Shown here one piece after another: positions 43,219 through 51,226 of a stretch of DNA of 64,000 bases (within the stretch, counting starts at the first letter, position 1; the number at the start of each line of letters is the position of its first letter). The DNA is from an uncultured Aquimarina sp. (GTDB lineage: Bacteria > Bacteroidota > Bacteroidia > Flavobacteriales > Flavobacteriaceae): assembly GCF_947496855.1 (NCBI RefSeq), contig NZ_CANMED010000001.1, positions 558,001 through 622,000 on the forward strand. Direction: 5' to 3'. The position numbers and the translations under genes are program-made. A model generated the notes under the pieces. The model made no database searches and was not told the origin of the DNA. It saw nothing but the letters and a program-made list of their open reading frames with translations.

Positions 43219-45666
43219 ATGAAAAATTCAAAAGAGAATATAGCACACGAATATCATACACTTTTTACTAAATCTTTTGATGGTTTTGGGGATATCGATA
43301 TTCGGCTTTTCAGAATCACAGAAGATAGTGAATTACTGTACCAATGGATAAACCTTGATTATGCTGTTTTTTGGGGTATGAAAGGAAGTAATTTACAAGA
43401 AGTTCGACAAGAATATGCTAGGTTAATGCAGCCTGATCATTATGATATTTTTGTAGGTATATTTCAAGATCAACCTGTTTTTGTATTAGAACGATACAAT
43501 CCAAAATTTGATCATATTGGGGAATTATATCCTGTACAAAATGGTGATTGTGGTATTCATATTATTGTGGCTCCTCCAGAAATTAGAATTCCGAATTTCA
43601 CTTGGTATTTATTTAATGCAATCATGGATTTTATCTTTCAGGATTCTGATGTGCATAAAATTTTAGTAGAACCTGATATACGTAATAAAAAAATGTTCGC
43701 TTTATGTCAACGTATCGGGTTTCAATTAGATAAGATAGTAGAATTACCGAATAAGACTGCCCAATTGGCTTTTTTAACCAAAGATCAATATCAACTAACA
43801 ACCTCAATTTCAAAAATTAATAAACGCAGCGCAATGAATACACTAGATAATGCCGTTTCGCCCCAACAATCTGTTGCTCATTTACAAACCGAAGTTTGGG
43901 TGAAAGCAAATACACTTTTAGTAGCAAAAGCTATTGGTGAATTTAGCCATGAACTTTTAATCAAACCTATCATATTAGAACAGCATACTGATGGTTGGAA
44001 TAGCTATATATTAAAAACAGATAACCCTACAATTCAATATCAATTTAATGCTAAACCACTTGCTTTAAATCATTTGTGGATTGATAAAGAATCAATTAAA
44101 AAATATGAAGAAAGCGAATCTATTATTTTGGATGCTATATTGTTCATTAAAGAATTTAGAAAACAATTAGGTATCAAAGGTAATCAGATGCCAATATATC
44201 TTGAAGAAGTTATTAGTACCTTATATGGGAGTGCTTTTAAATTCTTAAAAGGGAACCCAACATCTAAGGAACTAGTTAATGCTGATTTTCAAACCATAGA
44301 GCAATCCATGACCGAAGGTCATCCTGGATTTGTAGCCAACAATGGTCGTATCGGTTTCGATAGCAGTGATTATAGGTCGTATGCACCAGAAGCAGGAAAT
44401 TCTTTTTCACTATTATGGTTGGCAGGACATAAAAGTAGAGCAGTATATGCCGCTACGTCTGAACTATCGTATGATACTTTAATACAACAAGAACTAGATA
44501 ATGATACGATAGCCTCATTTGAAGCGATTATAAAAAATAAAGGTTTAAATCCAGATGATTATTTCTTTATCCCTATGCATCCGTGGCAATGGTTTAATAA
44601 GTTAGCCAACATATTTTCACCAGAAATTGCTTTAGGAAATCTAATCTGTTTGGGTTACGGTCCAGATCAATACCTTGCTCAACAATCGGTGCGTACATTA
44701 TTCAATAGTACAAACCCTGAAAAATTCTATACTAAAACTGCACTCTCTATTTTGAATATGGGCTTTATGCGCGGACTTCCGTTATACTATTTGGGTACTG
44801 CTCCTAAAATGGCGGTTTGGTTAGAAGAATTACTTTATAAGGATTCCTATATTCAAGAAACAGGATTTAGAATGTTGGGAGAAGTTGCTTCAGTAAGTTA
44901 TGTGAACCCATATTTTGAAGAATTTGGAGTTCATAATGATTACAATAAGATGCTAGCTTCTCTTTGGAGAGAAAGTCCGACGGCAAATATCAAAGAAAGC
45001 CAGCAACCTATGACTATGGCGGCATTTCTTCATATTGATCATAACAATGAAGCTTTATTGCCAAAAATCATTAAAAAATCAGGCTTAATTATAGAAGATT
45101 GGTTGAGCTTGTATTTAAAAGCCTATCTGAGTCCATTATTGCATTGTTTCTATCATTTTGATTTGGTGTTTATGCCTCATGGAGAGAACATCATAATGAT
45201 TTTAGAAAATCACATTCCTGTGAAGGTTTTTATGAAAGATATTACAGAAGAAGCTTGTATTTTAAATCCTGATGTTGAGCTACCAGAATATCTCAAACGT
45301 ATGTATGTTCCTGTTCCCGAAGATGTGAAATTACTTTCCATTTTTACAGATATTTTTGATGGTTTTTTCAGGTTTATGGGACACATTTTAGAAGAATATG
45401 CGGATTTTTCTGAAAAGAGATTCTGGAAAACTATAGCAGAGAATATTCAGGCATATCAAGATCGTTATCCGGAAAAAGAAGCAAAATTTAAACAATATGA
45501 TTTGTTTGCTCCAGATTTTCATTTGTCCTGTTTGAACAGACTCCAACTGAATAATCACAAGCAAATGATTGATCTCGATGACCCCGTTGCTTTACTTCAG
45601 TTTGCTGGGAAATTAGAAAATCCAATAACAGCTTTTAAAAAAGATAGTGTTAAAGTAGTTTCTTGA
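43219..45666 (+). CDS. Acyltransferase-NIS synthetase fusion (BibC-like), copy 1
   Basis: An 815-residue bifunctional enzyme. Residues 15-195 are a siderophore GNAT acyltransferase of the AlcB/RhbD type (DCGIHIIVAPPEIRIPNFTW, ILVEPDIRNKKMFALCQRIGF), which acylates (usually succinylates) the N-hydroxy-diamine. From about 215 comes an IucA/IucC synthetase: MTEGHPGFVANNGRIGF at about 362, LAGHKSRAVY, FIPMHPWQWFN at about 450, TKTALSILNMGFMRGLP, and MPHGENIIMILENHIPVKVFMKDI. It should adenylate the succinyl carboxylate and form the amide bonds. The same fusion is known from BibC in bisucaberin synthesis. A near-identical architecture follows 12 bp downstream. Confidence 0.93.
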   Translation: MKNSKENIAHEYHTLFTKSFDGFGDIDIRLFRITEDSELLYQWINLDYAVFWGMKGSNLQEVRQEYARLMQPDHYDIFVGIFQDQPVFVLERYNPKFDHIGELYPVQNGDCGIHIIVAPPEIRIPNFTWYLFNAIMDFIFQDSDVHKILVEPDIRNKKMFALCQRIGFQLDKIVELPNKTAQLAFLTKDQYQLTTSISKINKRSAMNTLDNAVSPQQSVAHLQTEVWVKANTLLVAKAIGEFSHELLIKPIILEQHTDGWNSYILKTDNPTIQYQFNAKPLALNHLWIDKESIKKYEESESIILDAILFIKEFRKQLGIKGNQMPIYLEEVISTLYGSAFKFLKGNPTSKELVNADFQTIEQSMTEGHPGFVANNGRIGFDSSDYRSYAPEAGNSFSLLWLAGHKSRAVYAATSELSYDTLIQQELDNDTIASFEAIIKNKGLNPDDYFFIPMHPWQWFNKLANIFSPEIALGNLICLGYGPDQYLAQQSVRTLFNSTNPEKFYTKTALSILNMGFMRGLPLYYLGTAPKMAVWLEELLYKDSYIQETGFRMLGEVASVSYVNPYFEEFGVHNDYNKMLASLWRESPTANIKESQQPMTMAAFLHIDHNNEALLPKIIKKSGLIIEDWLSLYLKAYLSPLLHCFYHFDLVFMPHGENIIMILENHIPVKVFMKDITEEACILNPDVELPEYLKRMYVPVPEDVKLLSIFTDIFDGFFRFMGHILEEYADFSEKRFWKTIAENIQAYQDRYPEKEAKFKQYDLFAPDFHLSCLNRLQLNNHKQMIDLDDPVALLQFAGKLENPITAFKKDSVKVVS

Positions 45667-45678
45667 TTAGATAATAGT

Positions 45679-48123
45679 ATGAATGAAAATAGAACCATAT
45701 CAAATCTTGTGTTTTCTAGAACTATCAAAGAGTTTGGTAAGATACGCATACATCGATTAGATCTTAATAAAGATATAGCAATCATCCACGAGTGGGTAAC
45801 CCAATCGTACGCCAGTTATTGGGGAATGATAAACAAAACTTTAGAAGAAGTATATTCAGAATATAGAAAACTGGTTGCGACTCCCAACTATGAGGTATTC
45901 ATAGGAGTTTATAAGAATGAGCCTATTTTCTTAATGGAAAAATACAAAGCTTCAGAAGATCGGATTTCAAATTACTATAATGTAAAAGATACTGACTATG
46001 GGATGCACATTTTGATCGCTCCTCCAGAAAAAAGAATTCACGGTTTTACCTGGAATATATTCAGTACGGTATTAGAATATTTTTTCGAACAACCTCACGT
46101 TGGTAGAATAGTTGTAGAGCCTGACATTCGTAATGAAAAGATACATAAACTGAATAAAAAAGCAGGATTCAAATATCTAAAAGAAATTGAATTACCTGAA
46201 AAAAAAGCTGCATTGGCTTTTTGTGAATTAGATAATTACAGAGAAGCCAAAAAATTACTGCTATTAGCATGGAAATCTATGAAAAATGACACAATAACTA
46301 ATTTCGAATCCAAGTTGACTATGGAACATCTTAATCCAGAATCATGGAAAAAGGCAAATATAGCTTTGGTAAAAAAAGCAATTAGTGAATTTTCTCACGA
46401 ATTAGTTTTGCAACCCAAACGAATTGGAGATAGCGATCGTTTCCTCTTGACTTCAGATACATCGGAAGTGACTTATGAGTTTATAGCTCAAAAAAGAGCC
46501 TTGGATCATTGGGATATTGAGGAAGCCTCTATTATAAAAAAAGTGAATGATACACCTGTTGCCATAAACGCTTTACAATTCATTATTGATTTTGTATATA
46601 CATTAGGAATTCCAAAACACTTATTATCAGTATACTTAGAAGAGGTTTCCAGCACATTATCCAGTATTTGTTATAAGTACTCGCATCAAGAATTTTCTTC
46701 TCCTGAATTGGTTAATAGTTCTTTTCAGGTTATCGAACACGCAATGACCGAAGGGCACCCTTGTTTTGTAGCTAATAATGGTAGAATTGGTTTTAACAAT
46801 GAAGATTATGCCAAATATGCCCCCGAAACTAACCAACCTTTTAAAATTTTTTGGTTAGCAGGACACAAAAGTAAAGCGACATATACGGCTGTAGAAAAAT
46901 TTGAATACGAAAATGTAATCCATAAAGAATTAGGCATTGTGACTATTACAAAGTTCCATAACAAGCTTCAATCTTTGGGTCTGGATATGGAATCCTTTGT
47001 TTTTATTCCAGTACATCCCTGGCAATGGAAGAATAAAATTTCTCAAGTATTTGCGGCTGACATTGCTAACCATATGCTTGTGTTTCTAGGAGAAGGAGAA
47101 GATTATTATAGCGCCCAACAGTCTATTCGTACGTTATACAACACTTCTCATCCTGAAAAAATGTATACAAAAACAGCGCTATCTATTTTGAATATGGGCT
47201 TTATGCGAGGACTTTCTCCGTATTATATGCAAAGTACTCCTGAGATTACTCGGTGGATTAATAATCTATTAGAGAAAGATCACTATATAAAAGAAACTGG
47301 ATTTACCATGCTTGGTGAGGTTGCTACAGTTGGTTTCCAAAACACATATTATGAAGTATTGGGTAAAACCAATCCGTATAACAAAATGTTGTCAGCTTTG
47401 TGGAGAGAAAGCCCACATACCAAAACCAAGAATGGACAGGAATTGATAACTATGGCATCTTTTCTTCATATAGACAATGATGGAAATTCATTATTGGCAG
47501 AGTTTATCAAACAATCACCGTTTGATACAAATACATGGCTTCGTAAATATTTACACGCATACCTAAGTCCTTTGTTGCATTGTTTTTATGCGCATGAATT
47601 GGTATTCATGCCTCACGGAGAAAATATTATCATGGTCATGGAGAACCACACTCCTGTAAAGATCCTGATGAAAGACATTACAGAAGAAATTATTGTTTTT
47701 TATTTAGACCAAGACATGCCAGAAAAAGTAAAAAGGTTGTATACAAATACATCTGACAAGATGAAAGTATTGACTTTGTTTACTGATGTGTTTGACTGCT
47801 TTTTTCGGTTCCTGTCTACCATTTTGGAAAAACACTTAGGATTTCCTGAAGATTTGTTCTGGGAACTGGTTTCCGAATGCATACACCTATATCAGTTTCG
47901 ACATCCGGAATTGACATCAAAATTTGAAAGATATGATCTTTTCGTTCCAGAGTTTGATCGCTGTTGCCTCAATCGATTACAACTTAAAAACACACAACAA
48001 ATGTTAAATCTTGCAGATCCTATGGAGAGCTTGATTCTAGAAGGGACATTACAAAATCCTATCGCAAAATTTAAAGATTTAAAAATGAATAATAGGAAGT
48101 TCGAACTCATAAAAGACAACTAA
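45679..48123 (+). CDS. Acyltransferase-NIS synthetase fusion (BibC-like), copy 2
   Basis: A paralogue of the previous gene with the same two domains and length (814). GNAT part: DYGMHILIAPPEKRIHGFTWN and IVVEPDIRNEKIHKLNKKAGF. Synthetase part: MTEGHPCFVANNGRIGF (about 355), LAGHKSKATYTAV, FIPVHPWQWKN (about 442), TKTALSILNMGFMRGLSPYYM, and MPHGENIIMVMENHTPVKILMKDI. All motifs kept in copy 1 are kept here, so both should be active. The copies have diverged well beyond a recent duplication. They may divide labour: one could use a different acyl donor or perform joining versus ring closure. Confidence 0.92.
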   Translation: MNENRTISNLVFSRTIKEFGKIRIHRLDLNKDIAIIHEWVTQSYASYWGMINKTLEEVYSEYRKLVATPNYEVFIGVYKNEPIFLMEKYKASEDRISNYYNVKDTDYGMHILIAPPEKRIHGFTWNIFSTVLEYFFEQPHVGRIVVEPDIRNEKIHKLNKKAGFKYLKEIELPEKKAALAFCELDNYREAKKLLLLAWKSMKNDTITNFESKLTMEHLNPESWKKANIALVKKAISEFSHELVLQPKRIGDSDRFLLTSDTSEVTYEFIAQKRALDHWDIEEASIIKKVNDTPVAINALQFIIDFVYTLGIPKHLLSVYLEEVSSTLSSICYKYSHQEFSSPELVNSSFQVIEHAMTEGHPCFVANNGRIGFNNEDYAKYAPETNQPFKIFWLAGHKSKATYTAVEKFEYENVIHKELGIVTITKFHNKLQSLGLDMESFVFIPVHPWQWKNKISQVFAADIANHMLVFLGEGEDYYSAQQSIRTLYNTSHPEKMYTKTALSILNMGFMRGLSPYYMQSTPEITRWINNLLEKDHYIKETGFTMLGEVATVGFQNTYYEVLGKTNPYNKMLSALWRESPHTKTKNGQELITMASFLHIDNDGNSLLAEFIKQSPFDTNTWLRKYLHAYLSPLLHCFYAHELVFMPHGENIIMVMENHTPVKILMKDITEEIIVFYLDQDMPEKVKRLYTNTSDKMKVLTLFTDVFDCFFRFLSTILEKHLGFPEDLFWELVSECIHLYQFRHPELTSKFERYDLFVPEFDRCCLNRLQLKNTQQMLNLADPMESLILEGTLQNPIAKFKDLKMNNRKFELIKDN

Positions 48124-48141
48124 ACATTCAAAAAAAATCAT

Positions 48142-49260
48142 ATGTTAACAGTAAAACCAAATAGAATTTTAGCCATAGATCTTGCAAGAGGTATAAGTGT
48201 ATTACTGGTAATTATCGTACACACGTTATGGATTTATGGAGATATTACGACACAATCAGAAACTTGGTTAGGTTCCGTAGTGCATTTTATAGGAAAAGGA
48301 ACTCCTATGTTTTTAATCGCAATGGGAGTATCCTTTACACTATCTCGTAATCAAAGTATATTTTTATCTATTAAAAGGGCATTTTATATTTTAGGTATTG
48401 GATATTTAATGAACTTTTTAAAGTTTGTACTTCCAGTTCTTTTAGATATAATACCTGATAATTTTATAGCAGCATATGGGTGGACAACCCCTGTGACCTT
48501 TGATAATATGATTTATATGCTAGGAACTGGAGATATACTTCAATTAGCAGGAGTCTCTTTATTATTTATGGGATTGATTAATAAACTATCTAAAAATAAA
48601 TATATACCCCTAATTATTGCTCTTTGCATCACGCTTTTGACCAAAGAAGTACACGGGTTTCGAATAGGCATTATAGGAATAGATTATTTGTTAGATCTGT
48701 TGTGGGGAGCTGATTGGAATGTGTATTTCGCAGTATTTCCATGGTTTTCTTTTATACTAATTGGGATGTTTTTTGGAATGTGGTATAAAGAAAAAAATAG
48801 AAGTTCTAATTATTTGTTTCGTAGCATGTTAATAGCGGGGATTACATTAATGCTTATTGGAGGTGGATTATGTTATTATAATTTCGAGTATCATTTTGGA
48901 GATTACTTCCATCTTGGTCCAGGAGGAACATTGTACTTAGCTGGATTCAATCTTGTATTGCTATGGATTGCACAATTATTAGTAACAAGGGTTAAAGAAA
49001 ATAATATCTTTAGGTTCCTGTATTATTGTAGTATGCGAGTAACTACAATTTATATTATTCAATGGGTAGTTATTTGCTGGGGGATGAGCGTTTTCGGATA
49101 CCAACAATTTGGTGTCACAGCTGTACTTCTATTAATTCCCTTTTATATTTTGTTGACCTTGGGAGTTCAAAGGTTTGGGTTAGATATGTTATTTTTTAAT
49201 CTAAAATCAAAAAAACAAACACGAATAGCCAAAGAACCCATAGTTATATCAAAATCTTAA
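48142..49260 (+). CDS. Heparan-type N-acetyltransferase-like membrane protein
   Basis: A 372-residue polytopic protein with about ten hydrophobic segments. The start RILAIDLARGISVLLVIIVHT matches the HGSNAT/DUF1624 (YeiB-like) group, which moves acetyl groups across membranes. GIDYLLDLLWGADWNVYFAVFPWFSFILIGMFFG is another typical stretch. It sits 18 bp after the second synthetase and 4 bp before the crotonase, so it belongs to the siderophore operon. A role in acylating or exporting the siderophore is inferred; no catalytic residue can be assigned safely. Confidence 0.72.
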   Translation: MLTVKPNRILAIDLARGISVLLVIIVHTLWIYGDITTQSETWLGSVVHFIGKGTPMFLIAMGVSFTLSRNQSIFLSIKRAFYILGIGYLMNFLKFVLPVLLDIIPDNFIAAYGWTTPVTFDNMIYMLGTGDILQLAGVSLLFMGLINKLSKNKYIPLIIALCITLLTKEVHGFRIGIIGIDYLLDLLWGADWNVYFAVFPWFSFILIGMFFGMWYKEKNRSSNYLFRSMLIAGITLMLIGGGLCYYNFEYHFGDYFHLGPGGTLYLAGFNLVLLWIAQLLVTRVKENNIFRFLYYCSMRVTTIYIIQWVVICWGMSVFGYQQFGVTAVLLLIPFYILLTLGVQRFGLDMLFFNLKSKKQTRIAKEPIVISKS

Positions 49261-49264
49261 AATT

Positions 49265-50092
49265 ATGAGACAATTTAATTGTGTATCCGTAGCATATTTT
49301 AAAAAAGAAGAACTTTTACTGTGGAAAATTAGAGATACTGGAATGCCTAATTTTTGTTTACAAGGTCTGCAGGAATTTCGAGAGTTTTGTACTTGGGTAA
49401 AAGAATACTTTTTACATCCTGATAGACCTCTAAAATTTATTGTTTCGGGATCAGAACATTCAGGAATTTATAATATGGGAGGTGATCTTACCTATTTTTT
49501 GGATAGTATTAAAACTGATAATGTTTCTAAATTAAGAACATATGCACATTTATGTATCGATGCTATTTATAATATGTACAACTCTTTTGGATTACCCGTT
49601 ATTACAATTGCATTAGTAGAAGGTAATGCTTATGGTGGCGGGTTTGAATGTGCGCTGGCACATGACTTTATCATTGCAGAAGAAGGAGCACAGTTTTGTT
49701 TACCAGAAAACAAATTTAATTTGTTTCCCGGAATGGGTGCACACAGCTTATTAATGCGTAAGCTAAGTACGATGGATGCAGATGTGTTGATAAGAAGCGG
49801 AAATGTTCAGAAAGCCAAGTATTTACAAACTTTAGGCCTTATCGAATATATCAGTAAGAAAGGCAATGCTATTCCCGAATTATACAGGTTTACTAAATCA
49901 ATAACAGAAAAGTTTAATTTTGAATATCATCATATTCAATGTAAAAAGCTAATCAATCCGCTATCAAAAAACGAACTATTAGAAATAACCAACCTTTGGG
50001 TAAACGCTTGTATGCAAATTGAAAAATTTGACTTGCGAAAAATGGAAATTTTAATAAATGCTCAATATAGAAAAGTTAAAATCGTGAGTTAA
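49265..50092 (+). CDS. RpfF-like crotonase (DSF synthase homologue)
   Basis: A 275-residue crotonase-fold protein that matches RpfF, the synthase of diffusible signal factor (cis-2-unsaturated fatty acids), over most of its length. Landmarks: YNMGGDLTYFLDSI, ITIALVEGNAYGGGFECALAHDFIIAEEG, LPENKFNLFPGMGAHSLL, and the C-terminal EITNLWVNACMQIEKFDLRKME. Glu128 (in GGGFE) and Glu148 (in LPE) are 20 residues apart, like catalytic Glu141 and Glu161 of Xanthomonas RpfF (recalled). RpfF acts on 3-hydroxyacyl-ACP. It is the last gene of the siderophore operon, 4 bp after its neighbour; no RpfC/RpfG sensor is present nearby. It converges on the AraC gene with 7 bp between stops. Confidence 0.82.
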   Translation: MRQFNCVSVAYFKKEELLLWKIRDTGMPNFCLQGLQEFREFCTWVKEYFLHPDRPLKFIVSGSEHSGIYNMGGDLTYFLDSIKTDNVSKLRTYAHLCIDAIYNMYNSFGLPVITIALVEGNAYGGGFECALAHDFIIAEEGAQFCLPENKFNLFPGMGAHSLLMRKLSTMDADVLIRSGNVQKAKYLQTLGLIEYISKKGNAIPELYRFTKSITEKFNFEYHHIQCKKLINPLSKNELLEITNLWVNACMQIEKFDLRKMEILINAQYRKVKIVS

Positions 50093-50099
50093 ATTATTC

Positions 50100-51113
50100 T
50101 TATTCATTTTCTGAGGTACTTCTATATTTTTTTGGAGTAATTCCTTCTATTTTCTTAAAAGCAGCTGTAAAATGTGTTGAGTTTTTGTAACCTACCAATT
50201 CCGAAATTTCATAAATAGGTTTTTTACTATGAAGTAATAATTGTCTTGCCTTATCCATTCTAAGTTCGATAGCATATTCGAAAATAGTTTTACCAAATAA
50301 AATTTTGAACTCTTTTTTTAACACAAAATCATTCAATCCAATTTGTCTTGATAATTGATGGATAGAATGTTGTATAGATAGGTCAGAAGAGATAAAATGC
50401 TGTACTTTATATAATTTCTTAATTAAATTATCAGACGGTGAAGCATTTATTGATTTAGTATTTACTGATTTGGTTTCTAATTTTAGTGCCACTAGTTCTA
50501 GGACCTTAGACTCTAGGAACAATCTTTTTAATAATCCTTTTCGCTTATCTGTCAGAATCTCAGAAAGTATATCCTGCGTCTTTGTACATAGAGGCTTTAA
50601 ACAATTATCTTGATGTTTTAGTAAAGAATAATTCTCCAAAACATTATAAGCTTCATTAAGTTTATGTCTTTTAATAAAATCATTACTCATTCTAATTTTA
50701 ACCTCTTTAAGTCGTTTTCTTTTATGATATGAGATACTACCTTTAATGTTTGTTAAATATAAAAAGTAACATTCCTGACTTTCATAAATTAAATCTTTAG
50801 CAATACCGTTGATTTTAATAATTTGCTCTCCTTCAATAAGGAAAGACATTTCTAAGAAGTCATTGTGTAATTCTCCTTCTAACTTCAAATCTTCTTTTAG
50901 TATTACGTCCAAAATTATAATTGATAGCCCTTCGAATTGATGTACTTGAAAGAATCCTATTCCAAACTGCTTCAAAAACTGATGTTTTTTTGAAGTGATA
51001 CCACATTGTTCATAAGATGTTACCTGTTCTGAAACAGCATATAAAGTACCTATCCTTTTCTTTTTAGTTATTTCGGTTTTAAACGACGTTTTTTCTCGTC
51101 TTTTTTTATCCAT
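50100..51113 (-). CDS. PchR-like AraC-family regulator
   Basis: A 337-residue regulator whose C-terminal 100 residues form the AraC DNA-binding domain (SIHQLSRQIGLNDFVLKKEFKILFGKTIFEYAIELRMDKARQLLL ... ISELVGYKNSTHFTAAFKKIEGITPKKYR). This closely follows the PchR/AlcR group that senses ferric siderophore and activates synthesis and receptor genes. The N-terminal part is a divergent sensor domain. It lies between the synthesis operon and the receptor, is transcribed toward the former, and shares its upstream region with the receptor gene. Confidence 0.9.
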   Translation of the reverse strand: MDKKRREKTSFKTEITKKKRIGTLYAVSEQVTSYEQCGITSKKHQFLKQFGIGFFQVHQFEGLSIIILDVILKEDLKLEGELHNDFLEMSFLIEGEQIIKINGIAKDLIYESQECYFLYLTNIKGSISYHKRKRLKEVKIRMSNDFIKRHKLNEAYNVLENYSLLKHQDNCLKPLCTKTQDILSEILTDKRKGLLKRLFLESKVLELVALKLETKSVNTKSINASPSDNLIKKLYKVQHFISSDLSIQHSIHQLSRQIGLNDFVLKKEFKILFGKTIFEYAIELRMDKARQLLLHSKKPIYEISELVGYKNSTHFTAAFKKIEGITPKKYRSTSENE

Positions 51114-51143
51114 AATGCGTCATTTTTCTCTACTCTTAGATAC

Positions 51144-51151
51144 TAATTTTG
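51144..51151 (+). promoter_or_regulatory. -7 box of TonB receptor promoter
   Basis: TAATTTTG matches the TAnnTTTG consensus. It is 76 bp before the receptor start and 10 bp before the palindrome at 51162-51184. No good TTG -33 element was seen upstream. Confidence 0.5.
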
Positions 51152-51161
51152 CGTTTTAATT

Positions 51162-51184
51162 TTATTTAGACTAATTATAAATAA
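51162..51184 (+). promoter_or_regulatory. Palindromic iron-regulator box before TonB receptor
   Basis: Perfect 7-bp arms TTATTTA (51162-51168) and TAAATAA (51178-51184) flank a 9-nt centre GACTAATTA with some inner symmetry. It stands right after the -7 box, where a bound repressor would block transcription start. A related 23-bp copy precedes the siderophore operon at 39158-39180. The iron genes on both sides suggest Fur or a similar protein; the regulator is inferred. Confidence 0.68.
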
Positions 51185-51226
51185 TATATTTCAAGCCGCT
51201 AAAATAAATAAAAAATCTTACAGTCA

